Of a stretch of 64,000 nucleotides of DNA, positions 32,370-44,484 are shown piece after piece. Position 1 is the stretch's first letter; every line of letters begins with the position of its first letter. The notes beneath the pieces were generated by a model. It was not told the origin of the DNA and did no database searches. It saw only the letters and a list, made by a program, of their open reading frames with translations. Made by a program: the position numbers and the translations under genes. Origin of the DNA: Ancistrus triradiatus (lineage: Eukaryota > Chordata > Actinopteri > Siluriformes > Loricariidae); assembly GCA_025084515.1 (NCBI GenBank), contig JAJAGP010001482.1:62001-126000 (forward strand). Direction: 5' to 3'.

Positions 32370-33404
32370 TGGTTTGGTGATAGGCGATTTACCAAAATAC
32401 TGTGAGGCATATGAAGGGGGGAATGTAATCCTTCAAAACTTTGGAATTAGGCTACTTTGCGTCTATAATGAGCACACATTTTTTGCATGAATATTACTAT
32501 CCTTACATTAAATCATATAGTTATGTTTACAATTATTATATTAGGAGGACACCGTTTTGTTTCTCCCAGGAAAGTAGGACGTGTCCCCTCCTTGATTTCG
32601 CTCCTGTATGGTCATAGAAAAGTTTCTTATGGTCTCCAATAATGCTTCTTCTACTTCGGCCAGCTGATGGCGCTCTAGCTGCAGTTTTTTATTACGTGAC
32701 CGCACTCGGTGCAACCTTAACCTTGAATCTTCAAATTAATCAACCGAGAAAAGAAAGAAGAAGAAAGACCACAACATGTAAAAAAACAACTTTTATTTTC
32801 ATCTCAGTAATACAGTTCAAACTGCTGGTGCACAGCACATACGTACAAAAAATAAAAGGGAAAAACATATTCTTTTTAATATATTGGTTTCGATTCTGAC
32901 TCATTCTTTTTTTTTTCTTCAGAAACACAATGATTGGCGACCCCTGCGAAAAGTTTTGTCCTCCTTTACAATCGTTTTTCAACAAATCAGAACTTAAGGC
33001 AGAAGGTGAGGTATATGTTAAAAAGAGGAGGGAATTTGAAGGAAGCACAGTCCCCTCAGTGGCAGGAATACAAAACTAGGCTAAATTGCTACAAGAGGCT
33101 GCACACACATGCAAGACCCTTCAACCTGTGCTACAGTCACTCCCGCCACTCGGGTCACCAGTCCAAGCTGAGAAAACACAGCGAGTACAGTACGAGATAT
33201 CCAGTTAAACGTCCCGACACACACCTGAAGCGTGGTTTAATTCGTCCAGACACAACTTGTTTCCACTTGAGTCCATGCTAGCTGACTTTTCTGCTTCTTA
33301 ATGAAAGGTCAGCACTCTCATTGCTGAAAAGGTCCTTACCGACCTGGGACTAAAGGAACCGGTACATGTTTGCTAACCTAAAATGTATGAAAATGAAGTG
33401 ATCA
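32370..33404. other. No recognised gene
   Basis: No exon or repeat family was recognised. Several open frames of 80-115 codons overlap on both strands without any known domain and without start or splice context. Confidence 0.4.
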
Positions 33405-33686
33405 CCCAGGAAAACATGTACTGTGAATTTTCATAGTAAAACTATGAATTGCTTGACAGTTTTAATGTGAACTTTCACAGCTTGACCATGAAGTTCACAG
33501 TTCTACTATGGTCTTTATGGTAATTTGGCGACTTCATAGTTCTACTGTGAAATTCCATAGTGCAGCTGTAGACTTGGTGGACGATGAACAGACCATGCAT
33601 TATTTCACAGTTGTACTATGAGTTTTGGTGGTAATTTGGCCACTTCATGGTTCTACTGTCAAATTTCACAGTACATTTTTCCTGGG
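33405..33686. mobile_element. MITE with terminal inverted repeats
   Basis: The first bases CCCAGGAAAACATGTACTGT are mirrored by ACAGTACATTTTTCCTGGG at the right end. The inside repeats TTCACAGTTCTACTATG-like words in both orientations, giving a palindromic character. 282 bases, no coding capacity. Confidence 0.8.
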
Positions 33687-34051
33687 CAAGAACGATCACA
33701 CTGCATGCCTATATTAGAGTGGAAAGATTTTTAAAAAGTCAGAACTTCAACCAGCAATTTATATTAACGTAGTAATGTCACTGCTGTGACTATTTTTGTT
33801 TTCCAGCAGCGTTTAATACAAGCTTCCGCTGGTGAAACGTTAGTCTGTTCATGGTCATGGTCAATTCTCAGGTGGAAAAAAAGCATTTCATAATTATAAG
33901 CTGTTAAAGTGTGTATATGATTTGGCCACCCTGGATATGAGCATTTTGGATCTGTATATATGTCATTATTATCTACAGTTCCACTTCTCTTCACTATTAT
34001 CATTTAGAATCACCCACTTGTCCAGTATTTAGCAACACAGGCTTGAGTATA

Positions 34052-34875
34052 CAGTTAAGCGCCATTTAACTTTAACAACCGAGGTCTTAATAACTGTAAC
34101 AAATTATAATAAGACATAAAATCTGTCTTTTAACTCTTGACTTTGGCACCATAAAGAGCTGGTCAGATTTTAAAAGGTTTAGCATGTGCCATAAATATTA
34201 TTGATGTCATACTTCATTTACTTCATCAATATTGATTGAATATTGAAGTACATGCACAAGTAGGAACTACATTATGGTAGTTCCTATCGCTTTTAGGACA
34301 CGTTCACAAGCAGAAACGTGAAATGGAAAAGTTTGTACTCTGCTTCACACTACAAGCTCTGTGCCAGCTTCACCTACATATACCTATACCTAGAAATGCT
34401 GAGCGCCGGTCGCTGGATTTACCTACTTAAAGGTAATTTAATAGGTGATATTGCATTGCCTGTGGTGAAAGTGAACTCATTCCCTCTTGGTTCTGTGCAG
34501 CCAGCAAGGTATGTTTATTTCTGTTCATATTCTATTGTGTGTGTTTACATCTTGGTTCTACAGTGTGTGTGATCTTTAATGTGTGCTTGTAAACTGAAGA
34601 ACCACACTGTTGTGTATTTCCTGGAGGGAATGATATGTATAACAGTTTAGACGTCGGATGCTGTGTACATGGTAGCGTTCCACTTCAGTTTTCAGCAGTA
34701 TCTCTGATGCATTTACGTATAGCTTGTACACATTTATCTTGTGAAAATACCCTTTATATTTAAATTACAGTAGCATAAATAGATTATCTGACTATGGTAA
34801 TGTCCAGTCAACGACCACTTCCATCAACGACTTGTTTCACAGAACGTAATGCGGTCATTAAATGGCGCATACCTG
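34052..34875. mobile_element. DNA element with inverted ends
   Basis: Left CAGTTAAGCGCCATTTAA and right TTAAATGGCGCATACCTG are inverse to each other; the right subterminal part (CAACGACTTGTTTCACAGAA) matches the element at 6108 and an end fragment at 63880-63950. No transposase was seen. Confidence 0.72.
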
Positions 34876-34879
34876 AATT

Positions 34880-36807
34880 GGAATTATGATATTTGGCTGT
34901 GAGTCTCTTAAATACCTTGATATTTTCACCTATCACTCACCCCTTTGAGTACCTTATGCCATTTCACGAGTGTCTGGTGAAGTGATCAGTGGGATTAGTC
35001 CTAGAGAAGGCAAAATGACACCTATGAGAACTATGTGCTTCCTTATGCCACGTAAATCGATCTGTTCTCAAGACCTGCAGCGGAGGCTTGCGAAGGAACC
35101 TAAAGCTGTCAAACACACTGCAGGTGCCTTGCAGAAAGCTTGCTCCTGCTCCCACAGCCCTTGCTTTTGGGAAGGGTATTGCAGCAAACCGATAACAATC
35201 TCACTTGCTGCAGTCACAAATGGAGAGCAGCAACAGATTATGCTAAATAGTACAGCAGCTTGTTCATAAACAAATGTCTTTCAACTTTAGCCTCTGTTTA
35301 TTCCATGAGGTGCTCTTGAGAAACGACAAGAAGGTGGCAGCCTACTATTTTAAGTAGATTGTGTAACATATGCGTGACCGTGGGGAGGGGAGTTCTAAAA
35401 ATATACTTCAAGTTTGACTACCCTGACTTCAGCTCCCAAGCCAGTAAAATGATTGGATTCGATGATGCATGAATTTTGCTGACCGATTACTTACAGCTGA
35501 GTCAGTTCTCGGCTCAGGTCGTTGTTCCTTGTCTTATAAAAAGGTAGATGATCTAGCTCTTAAAGACAACACTGCTATTGGTTTTTACATTTGTTAGAGG
35601 TCAGGCTTGCAGTGTGTCCTGCTCTCTGAAAGCAAGCCACAATGAAGCTGTGCTAACAGTGTGACCTAGGACAGCAAAAATAAAGACGTCAGTGTTTGTA
35701 CTCCGAGATGTTGTTTGCTTCACAGACTAGTTCATGAGCACAGTGCCCTTTATCATTAAGAAACCTAGCTACATTCATTCATTCATTTTCATATCCTCTC
35801 AATCCAATTCAGGGTAGTGGGAACCTAGCTACAGTAGACCCTAATCTTGGCTCATAAAGTGCCCCAAATACCAGGATCAACCAGATCACCTTTCTTTCAA
35901 CTTGATACCTCATAAACAGAACGCGGGTCAAGTTCTGTAGTCATGGGCTGTGCTACTGTTCTAGTTGCAAACAAAAGCACCCTAACCTTTCATTTGGGAT
36001 CATCACAAAGGTCAGTCATTATAAAGCTGCAGAGGCTTGAACACTTTGCTTTGGAGGATCAAGGGATCGTCCTCAGATTTATCCCAGTAAACATGCACGC
36101 AAACCCCTTCAGTCTCTGGGAAGTCCCAGATTCTCCAGTACTTAGTTGATCTAAGTATGGCAACAATATTAAATGAAGCTACTCGCAGCCTTCTAGGAAT
36201 CTGGATGAGGCCCCAAGAAAGGGTTGCTTCAGTTTCAGGATGCAAACATGCAATTTTAAAAATATGCCACAGTTTAAGAAGCTAAGGCACCACCGTGCAA
36301 GAACGGGAAGCAGCGTGCCTTCTAAGGTGCCTTTGTCCCTCTTGCAAAATGGTGGAACACGTCAAAACCAAAATAAACACACACACACACAAACACGTCT
36401 ATTCCCCTGCTCGACTCATGCACACCTTCTCAGTCCGGACGTAACTCTTTGAGGTAATAAAACGTATCCGTTTCACTTCTGAAAGCTTTAGATGCTAGTC
36501 ATTCCAATGACAGGGTGAGGTTCACACACCAGTTATGGCAAGCACCCATAAAAATTGAGAGGGGGGCAAAAAAAAGCTCCTCGTCCCTCGTATAATCGTA
36601 ATAGAAACGAAAAGCAGCAAAGAATGGCATTTACACAAAGGTCAGACACACACAGCTATCCAAATATACATATATTTCATTATTGAGAATAAATACTACA
36701 TTGACGGTTCTGTATCTTTGCATTTGCAGTTCATCTCGTGCCTTGTATGTAGAAGTTACCTGCAAGAATGTCCATGTGCAAAATGAGTGAGTTATTGCCA
36801 GGTTCGC
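34880..36807. other. fgf6 3' flank, no recognised gene
   Basis: No exon was recognised. Part of it nearest 36807 should be the 3' untranslated region of fgf6 on the minus strand; its end is not clear. A short CA repeat lies at 36378-36396. Confidence 0.5.
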
Positions 36808-36984
36808 TCATAATCGAGGGAGGAAGTGTGTGACAGTCATAGCCGGCGTGGCCTTGTAGCCTCTCTTCTGGCGGCCGTGTTTGCTCAGGGCGATGTAGTA
36901 GCCCTTATAAATGGAAGACTCATAGGCGTTGTAGTTGTTGGGCAGCAACGTCTCTTTGAACTTGCACTCATCCCGGAAGACTTT
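36808..36984 (-). CDS. fgf6: fgf6 exon 3
   Basis: 58 codons plus TGA after ATTTATTATAG; KVFRDECKFKETLLPNNYNA to VTHFLPRL. Confidence 0.95.
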   Translation of the reverse strand, partial: KVFRDECKFKETLLPNNYNAYESSIYKGYYIALSKHGRQKRGYKATPAMTVTHFLPRL

Positions 36985-37187
36985 CTATAATAAATGCAAG
37001 GAAGAGGTGGTTAGTGGAGCACAATCCCTTGTTGTCTGGTTTCACTTGAATTCCAGGACAAAGCATGGCCTGTTACTGAATCGTGTCGTGGACAAGGATT
37101 GCAAATGCGAAGGTTGGGTGGTGCATTTGTGTAAGGGTGTGTTGGTCCTCTGCCTGCACCCAGTGAATCCCAGGTTATGCTCCAGAC

Positions 37188-37219
<32 letters not shown>

Positions 37220-40200
37220 CTGAACATGTCACTGATGCAAGAATACGGTGTGGGGGGAAACATTAAAATAGAGTACTGAAACTAAAATGGTTTGGGATCT
37301 AGAATACTGGATCCCTGCCAAAACTAATAGGTTTTGAGACCAAGAGTCCCTGGATCCCTGCCAAGCCAAAACTACAATGGATTGAGACCAAGAGTACTTG
37401 GATCCCTGCCAAAACTAAAATGGTTTAGGACCAAGAATAATGGATCCTTGCCAAAACTAAAACATTTTGGGATCAAGAGTACTGGATCCCTGCCAAAACT
37501 AAAACGTTTTGGGATCAAGAGTACCTGGATCCCTGCCAAGCCAAAACTACAATGGATTGAGACCAAGAGTACTTGGATCCCTGCCAAGCCAAAACTAAAA
37601 TGGTTTAGGGGTAAGAGTACCCGAATCCCTTTCAAAATAAAACAGTTTGGGATCAAGAGTAACTGGATCCCTGCCAAAACTAAAACAGTTTGGGATCAAG
37701 AGTACCTGAGACCCTGCCAAAACTAAAATGTTTTGGGATCAAGAGCACTGGATCCCTGCCAAAAACTAAAACGTTTTTGGATCAAGAGCACCAGGATCCC
37801 TGCCAAAACAAAAACGTTTTGGGATCAAGAGTACTGGATCACTGCCAAAACTAAAATGGCTTAGGATCAAGAATAATGGATCCCTGCCAAAACTAAAACA
37901 GTTTGAGACCAAGAGTACCTGGATCCCTGCCAATAAAAAACTACAATGGACTGAGACCAAGAGTACCTGGATCCCTGCCAATAAAAAACTACAATGGACT
38001 GAGACCAAGAGTACTTGGATCCCTGCCAAGCCAAAACTAAAATGGTTTTGGACCAAGAGTACCTGAATCCCTGCCAAAACTAAAACAGTTTGGGATCAAG
38101 AGTACCTGGATCCCTGACAAAACTAAAATGATTAAGGATCAAGAATAACGGATCCCTGCTAAAACTAAAACATTTTGGGATCAAGAGAAATGGATCCCTG
38201 CCAAAACTATAATAGTTTGAAACCAAGAGTACTTGGATCCCTGCCAAGCCAAAACTAAAATGGTTTGTTTGCCAAGAGTACCTGGATCCCTGCCAAAACT
38301 AAAACAGTTTGGGATCAAGAGTACCTGGTGTGTGCTGTGCTGGTATGAGTGGATCAGACACAGCAGTGCTGCTGGAGATTTTAAACACCTCGACTGAAAA
38401 GAGTCCACCAACTAAACATTTCCAGCCACCAGCATCCTGTAGGCAGCATACTGTGAGCACTGACTAACACAAACTGTGCAACAACAGATGAGCTCCTGTC
38501 TCTGACTTTACATCTACAAAGTGGAGCAATATGGTAGATGTATCTAATGGAGTGCACAGTGAGTGAACACCGTGTTTAAAAACTCCAGTAGCACTGCTGT
38601 GTCTGATCCACTCATACCAGCATAACACACACTAACACACCACCACCACATCAGTGTCCTGCAGTTCTGACCATTTGTGGACCCACAGTGGCAATTGCAC
38701 AGGTAGGGTTTGAATCCGACCTTTAGTCAATTGTGCAGTACTTAACCCTACCACAGTACCTCATCAGTGAAATATTTACGCAGTTACCAGACCCACTTAT
38801 CCAGAGAACTTTCAATTCACATGAGCAGTTGAGGGTCTAGGACCTTGCTCAATGCTCCAGCTGTGACTGCTTGGCAGAGCCAGGATTTGAACTTGATCTT
38901 ACATTATTTATACAATGAATGGTGACTGCATATGAAACAGTAAATGTCTAATCATTAACAGGCGCTTTCGCACCGAAGAATCTGTTTCACAGTACTTATA
39001 ACTGTGCCCCTTTGTTACATGTTCGCACCGCAGGAACTGGGGATGACTGTAGTTCTTAAAACGCCATGTATACAGACTTTTTAGCTCCAACTTCCTGGCA
39101 GGTTGACTTGAAATTAACTACACATCCCTGGACATGAATTCTGCCAGAGTGTCTAGACTTCTTTCACTTTCTGCCCAAATCGAGGCTGCATAATTAAGCA
39201 GTTATGATTGTGGTTTATCTATAGAAGATCTGCTAAAAGCTAAAAAAAAGATTATCATTCCAGCATTATGTAGGTCACATGATAATAAATGACATCACTA
39301 ATAAATTATCATATATTAATTACATTTAGCAGACACCCTTTTCCAAAGCGACTCGCAACTATTTCAGTCTTACAATCCAAGCAGTAGTGGGTTAAGGGTC
39401 TTGCTCAAGGACCCAACAGTGGCATCTTGGCAGAGATGGGATTTGAACCCTGGACCATCTGGTCCAGAGTCCAGTACGTTAACCGCTACACCACCACAGT
39501 CTCATAGTATAGCATATAATGAAGGCTTTGAGTATTGTGAAATGCATATTAAAAACCATAACCTTGTTTGTCTTTTCATGTTTCCCCCACTTTATCTAGT
39601 TGTGGGTGGTTGGGGGTCTATCACCAATAGAACATAAGTTTATGCTGGACAGAAAGCCAGTCCATGACAGTGCTGGCAGGCATCACTGTTGCACCAACGG
39701 GCCATGATCCCCAACCTTACACACAGTTTGTCTATTTGTTTTATTTAACGTGGCATCAATGGCTGTTCATGGCAAAGTTGACCTAGCCACACACACATTC
39801 GTAATAGGCCAACTTAGTGCGACCAATTAACCTAATGCATGTCTTTGGAATGTGGGAGGAAACCGAAGTACCCAGAGTAAACCCACATGGACGCAGGGAG
39901 GACATGCAAACTATACACAAGCGGAGTCCGAGGTCAGGATCAATCCAGGGATCTCTAGAGCTGTGAGGCCACCATTGCTAACTGACTGCCACCGTGCCGC
40001 CTCTCAGGCCCAGCTGGTAGGCATCCCCGGGACTCTAGTGCACCACTGCAGGGATCTGGGTTTGAGTATTAGATCGTTGCTCCAGCCAAAAGCCCAAATA
40101 AAGGTAACATTTATAATCACAATTGTAATGACTTACAAGCTATTACACCTAATAGCACTAATGACGCTTGACTAATGGAGTCTCAGAATTGCTGAGGGTT

Positions 40201-42901
40201 AGCTATTAAAATATCGGCCAAACTCTTATATTGTTCATTACATCAGACTCAAAGTAGGTCAAGTCCAGTCTCAAACCACAGATATGAGATATTTTATGAT
40301 GCAACTAATTAAAGATCTTAATGCTAATTAAAGACCTTAATGTTAATTGGAAATATAACGTGATTAAATTGCTGTATCCCAGGGCTTGACGGATACTCTC
40401 AACTGGGTGATTCTTCAATTGGGGTGTCTTTTTCCCAATTTTAAATAGTGAAAAATAAAATTTGTAATATTATTTTTTTTATTATTTTAAGTTAATATTG
40501 ATATAGTTTAAAGTAAAGACTGAATGATGCAACAACTAAGCTTATATGGAACTTACAGATGTAATTAAATATTAATTAATTTAGTAATAAATAATTTATT
40601 TGTCGGTAATGACGAGTTCCAGAAATGACCATTTTCACTTTTTTCAGAAAAAAGATGGCAGGTCATGGATTTGCTAATGCTAGTCAACAGCTAGTATACA
40701 GATGCACTTTAAATGCATATGAATAATGAGAACATTTCAGTTTTTTGTGTGAAATACTGCCGTAACAGCATAAATGGTAAGGGCACTGCATAGACTCTAC
40801 AATCAGGAGGAATAAATGATTATCTTGACCTGTCCGGTCGCCAGATTTATTGTCAATCGAGCATTTATGGAACTAGCTGGGATGCAAGCTTTGGCAACCA
40901 CGAGTGTGCAGGATCTACAGGCCCAGCTGCAAAGTCTGTCTGCATTCACATTTACATTTACAGCATTTAGCAGACGCTCTTATCCAGAGCGACTTACAAC
41001 TTACACAGTCTTACAATCCAAGCAATTGTGGGTTAAGGGCCTTGCTCAAGGACCCAACAGTGGTAGCCTGGCAGAGGCAGGATTTGAACCCTGGACCTTC
41101 TGGTCCATAGTCCAATACCTTAACTGCTAGGCCACCACAGTCCCACAGTGTGCCAGTGTGCCAAAGGTTACCTGTATACCTCCATGCCCATGCCCAATCA
41201 TATCTCATCTTTTATCCAGGCTAGAGGTGGCCTTACAATGTACTACAGCCTCCTTCCCATTGTACAGTTTTCCCCAATACATTTATAATCCTTTCACTCA
41301 ATAATCCCAATAATCCTTTTGCTCTAATATGGTAATCACTGACATATCTCACCAGTATATCCACACATATAAAGTTTCATTCAATTAAGATTGAAATGAT
41401 TGATTAGAAATCACTGGCTGTTGCCATAATGATGGTAATGCTGGGCATGATGATATTCATTCATTTATTCATTCACTTTCTTATCCACTTGGATAAGAAA
41501 CCCTGGAACCCTGGATGGAACCCTGGACAGGATCGTGGGAGAGCCAGTGCCTAGTCAGTGGCATAGGGCTCAAGGCAGGAACAACTCTGGACAGGGTGCC
41601 AATCTGTCATAGGGCACACAGACGCACATACTGGGACACCTTAGCGCAATCAATTGACCTAAAACATGTCTTTGGACTGTGGGAGGAAACTAGAGCACCC
41701 ACAGTAAACGCACACAGATGTCATGCAGACTCCACCTGGAATCAAACCCAGAACGTTCTCATTGAGGGGTGCTGCCCCCTGAGCCACTGTGCTGCCCGGG
41801 ATGATAACATATTGCTCAAAAATGCAAAAGTTGTAGATATGAACAAAATTATTGCATTTTGTGTATTATAAAAACACACATTGTGATTTTTGTCATGAAT
41901 TGCTCACTTTTTATAGTTTTATTGGAGCAGAGATTTAAGTGCTTGATGTTTAAAACATTTTTTAAATTGGAAATCACAATGACTTTGGTGCAAAGGTTTT
42001 TTGTTGGTTATGCAATAAATGATATTTTTAATACCTAAGCTATTTGTTTTGTAAAAAAAAAAAGTATTTCTAACATGAACTGATAACCTGGGGACATAAA
42101 AGTTCTCTTAATTGAAGAGTCACCCATACATGAACAGCCAGGCATTATGGGTAATGAATCTTGTGCATACCTACCGTTCCGTATAATCTTCCCCGGCGGT
42201 TCATTGCGACAAACAGCTGACTCTTCATCCCATACAGACTCACCACTCCTCTCTCCACCGCCGAGATCTGCATTAAACCTGACGAGCAAAACATGCTCTA
42301 TTAGACATGATGCAATGATTAGTTTACTCTACTGCCTGCATCCTGCGAAAAAAAAGGCTTCATTCAGCATGCACTCTTTTTCTCCATGATGCCTTATTCC
42401 TACCCAGGCTGGCATGTGCAGAAAGCCTGGGAGTGCTGCATGCAGATCTGGATGCGCTCCACTAGTTCGCCCGCTTTCTGATGGACGCAGTGTAAAATTA
42501 GTTCGCATCTAAATTGGTCCGAGCATCCGTGTCACGTTGGAGGCTTGGGAAACATTTAGGCAGGGTTGCTTTTTTTAAAATAGACGTATCTGTGGGCTCG
42601 GGACATATTTACGGTATGCGCACGCAACCAAGATAATGCAAGAAGAGAAGGGTTTGGAGATGCAGAGATGCAGATATGAACGCGCATCCCTTCGATATCA
42701 TACGTGGTTCGGTTACAATAGGATACACGCCGGGCTAAATCTATGGTTATAAGGATATAAGTAAGCATGCATACTGGTCGCATTTTGCGTTGCGTCGTGG
42801 AATGCAACAAAATGGGACGCGTCTTCCAAATGACATCCCCTGTAGTGTTATTGGTTTTGCGCTACCTTTCTGGCTGCTACAACAACAACGGATGCGCATG
42901 C

Positions 42902-42966
<65 letters not shown>

Positions 42967-43365
42967 CATCGTTACTCCAAATGCTGCAACCAAACCGGAT
43001 GCAGATGCATCTCTGAATGATTTGCACCCCACTGGTAGCTGTACGGTCCACGCTCGAGGCGTCATTTCGGGATGCAACTCACTGTACGGGTTCTCGTCAT
43101 GGACACCGTTTATCCTTCCGTCTGGCAGCACCTGCAGGTGAAACCCGATGCCCACGTTGCAGTACAGCCTCCGCACTCGCTTGACGCCCAGCAAATAGTC
43201 GGTGTCCCCCGAGATCCCGAGGACGGAGCGTGCAAACAGGGCTTCCCACCTCCCCTCGAGCGAGGTCGCGTTGGTCCTGCGGGAGCACGCGACCCCGAGC
43301 AGAAAGCCCAGCAGGACGATGGCTGTCCGCGCCGTCGTGGTGATCGTGGTGTGGCGCCGGGTCAT
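36808..43365 (-). CDS. fgf6: fgf6, fibroblast growth factor 6
   Basis: A secreted heparin-binding FGF of the FGF4/6 subfamily that signals through FGF receptors, with roles in muscle. Exons: 43083-43365, 42175-42278 and 36808-36984; intron phases 1 and 0, and the middle exon is exactly the 104 bases typical of FGFs. The product is 187 residues (family 190-210). Residues 11-27 form a hydrophobic signal segment; NAT at 32-34 is a glycosylation site. The core has RRLYCNVGIGFHLQVLPDG, ERGVVSLYGMKS, LFVAMNRRGRLYGT, ECKFKETLLPNNYNAYES and the end MTVTHFLPRL. All receptor and heparin contact blocks seem intact. FGF6 is preferred over FGF4 on wording and on the tigar-fgf23-fgf6 order; which teleost paralogue is not decided. 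Intron 2 (5.2 kb) is filled with repeats. Confidence 0.94.
37187..37217 (+). repeat. (AAT)n microsatellite
   Basis: About ten AAT units in fgf6 intron 2. Confidence 0.95.
37280..38328 (+). repeat. Minisatellite, ~42 base unit, in fgf6 intron 2
   Basis: About two dozen units of GGATCCCTGCCAAAACTAAA plus ATGGTTTGGGACCAAGAGTA with small length changes; some units carry CAAGCCAAAACTACAATGG, giving a higher-order pattern of alternating unit types. Because many units are a multiple of three, long frames open on both strands; these are not genes. Confidence 0.95.
38329..38665. repeat. Interspersed element with inverted ends
   Basis: Starts GCTGGTATGAGTGGATCAGA and ends with the inverse TCTGATCCACTCATACCAGC. 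Related longer copies at 43845-44465 and 53355-54010. Probably a non-autonomous DNA transposon; it abuts the minisatellite directly. Confidence 0.75.
38781..38900 (-). repeat. Degenerate Mermaid-like SINE
   Basis: Recognisable by CCACTTATCCAGAGAAC, GGACCTTGCTCAA and GCCAGGATTTGAAC. Confidence 0.6.
39318..39512 (-). repeat. Mermaid-like SINE
   Basis: From TACATTTAGCAGACACCC to ACACCACCACAGTCTCA in minus orientation, nearly full length. Confidence 0.88.
39590..40010 (-). repeat. DANA/V-SINE-like element, minus copy
   Basis: GTCTTTGGAATGTGGGAGG, AAACCCACATGGACGCAGG and ACATGCAAACTATACACAAG lead to a CACCGTGCCGCC head, the reverse of the element at 5470-5692. Confidence 0.72.
40948..41147 (-). 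repeat. Mermaid-like SINE
   Basis: Starts with ACATTTACATTTACAGC and ends GCTAGGCCACCACAGTCC; near full length, minus orientation. Confidence 0.9.
41470..41805 (-). repeat. DANA/V-SINE-like element, minus copy
   Basis: Contains CATGTCTTTGGACTGTGGGA, GGAGGAAAC and AGCCACTGTGCTGCCCGG at the head end, plus a TTCATTCATTTATTCATTCA simple tail at the left. Confidence 0.75.
42175..42278 (-). CDS. fgf6: fgf6 exon 2
   Basis: 104 bases between GCTCGTCAG and GTAGGT; (S)LMQISAVERGVVSLYG to RRGRLYGT. Confidence 0.94.
42903..42965. repeat. (AT)n microsatellite in fgf6 intron 1
   Basis: About 31 uninterrupted AT units, 118 bases from the exon 1 donor; likely length-variable. Confidence 0.98.
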
Positions 43366-43640
43366 GCCGCCGAGGCGCCGCTACTGCGCACCGGCCGTAC
43401 CCGGTTTACCGTCGGCGCACGTGGTCAACACGAACGGCCCTAAAAATACCGCTCGTCTTGTTTCGCTTCCTTGGCGCGCATGGCGGCAGGGGCTTATTTT
43501 TGGAAGGCGGGTCGGGGGCTTCGGGCGCGGCGGAGATCGAGCTGATCGTGCTGCTGCTCTTGGTGATGATGATGACCATGTTTTGCTTCTCCGCGCTTCT
43601 GTCGACAGATAACGTGTGGGGGGAGCAGAGCAAGGGCTAC
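43020..43640. promoter_or_regulatory. CpG-rich block over fgf6 exon 1
   Basis: Dense CpG over exon 1 and about 275 bases upstream, against a CpG-poor background; typical of a CpG island promoter of a developmental gene. Confidence 0.65.
43083..43365 (-). CDS. fgf6: fgf6 exon 1
   Basis: 94 codons plus one base from ATG (MTRRHTTITTTARTA) to ENPY, donor TACA|GTGAGT. It lies in a CpG-rich block from about 43020 to 43640. No in-frame upstream ATG gives a better start. Confidence 0.92.
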
Positions 43641-43730
43641 GTCCAAAACCGCATACTGCCTTACTTAATAAATAGGAGGCCTACGTCAAATGTAGAGGGC
43701 TTTAAAGGAACACTCCAGTTTCCAGCTTGA

Positions 43731-43740
43731 CCTTTATATA
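43731..43740 (-). promoter_or_regulatory. Candidate TATA box of fgf6
   Basis: On the minus strand this reads TATATAAAGG, about 366 bases upstream of the fgf6 start codon and at the outer edge of the CpG-rich block. A weaker TTTAAAG lies nearer at about 43701. The transcription start was not determined. Confidence 0.4.
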
Positions 43741-43844
43741 CGTGAATAAAACCCGGGCTCTTTGTTGGTCTCGTGTATGTTGGTTAATGGGTAATACATT
43801 TATTAAAGCGGGACTATAAAGTGGGGTATGTAGTGTATATGCAG

Positions 43845-44465
43845 TACTGTGCAAAAGTATTAGGCATTCTCTAGTTTTCAATTTATATTCTGCTTATTCT
43901 TTAAGTTTTAGTGGTTACTGCACTTTCTGGTTCTACAATTATACACCATAGTCCATCTGTTCTCCAAGTATGTCTTTACATACTTTGTCAGTCCCCTTTG
44001 CTCTGTTCTCTAAAGGTCAGGACCACCAGATACTATTTGGTCGGTGGATCATTCTGAGCACTGCAGTGACACTGACGTCGAGCTGGTACGATTGGATCCG
44101 ACACAGCAGTGCTGCTGGAATTAAAATAAAAATGTTCACACTGTGCACTCTATTAAACATCTACCTTATTGCTCTACCTTGTAGATGTAAAGTCAGAGAC
44201 AGTAACTCATCGGTTGTTGCACAGTTTGTGTTACTCATCCTCTAATCCTTCATCAGTGCTCACAGGACGATGGCTACAGGATGCTGGTGGCTGGACAGTT
44301 TTACCTGGTGAACTACTGTATTTTCATTCCGTGAACTGAGGTGTTTAAAAACTCCAGCAGCACTACTGTGTGTGATCCACTCATACTAGCAAAACACGCT
44401 GAGACACCACCGCATCAATGTCACTGCAGTACTGAGGATGATCCACCACCCAAATAATTGTCTGC
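43845..44465. repeat. Interspersed DNA element copy
   Basis: Begins ACTGTGCAAAAGTATTAGGC and includes GCACTGCAGTGACACTGACG and AACTCCAGCAGCACTACTG. It shares its whole layout with 53355-54010 and its core with 38329-38665. It lies just upstream of the fgf6 promoter region. Confidence 0.72.
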
Positions 44466-44484
44466 TCAACGTAATGTCATTTGT

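Larger units (their letters stand above)
40400..42030 (+). repeat. Inverse copy of the fgf23-like intron repeat, split by two SINEs
   Basis: Reverse complement matches 19980-20600: GATTTGCTAATGCTAGTCAA and GATGCACTTTAAAT blocks on the left part and GATGTTTAAAACATT on the right part. Between them lie SINEs at 40948-41147 and 41470-41805. Confidence 0.68.

Noticed and set aside
34970..35269. 99-codon open frame
   Set aside because: No domain, start or splice context; Cys/Ser-rich reading looks random.
29300..36800. A canonical, conserved fgf23 between the duplicated locus and fgf6
   Set aside because: Frames in this interval were checked for FGF core words and none was found.
37334..38077. 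Long frames on both strands (130, 103 and 101 codons)
   Set aside because: Both strands stay open because of the 42-base tandem units; a protein is not needed to explain this.
42848..43051. Frame with an Ile-Tyr repeat
   Set aside because: Translation of the AT microsatellite.
43072..43612. Plus-strand frames of 123 and 136 codons
   Set aside because: Antisense to fgf6 exon 1 and the CpG block; no domain.
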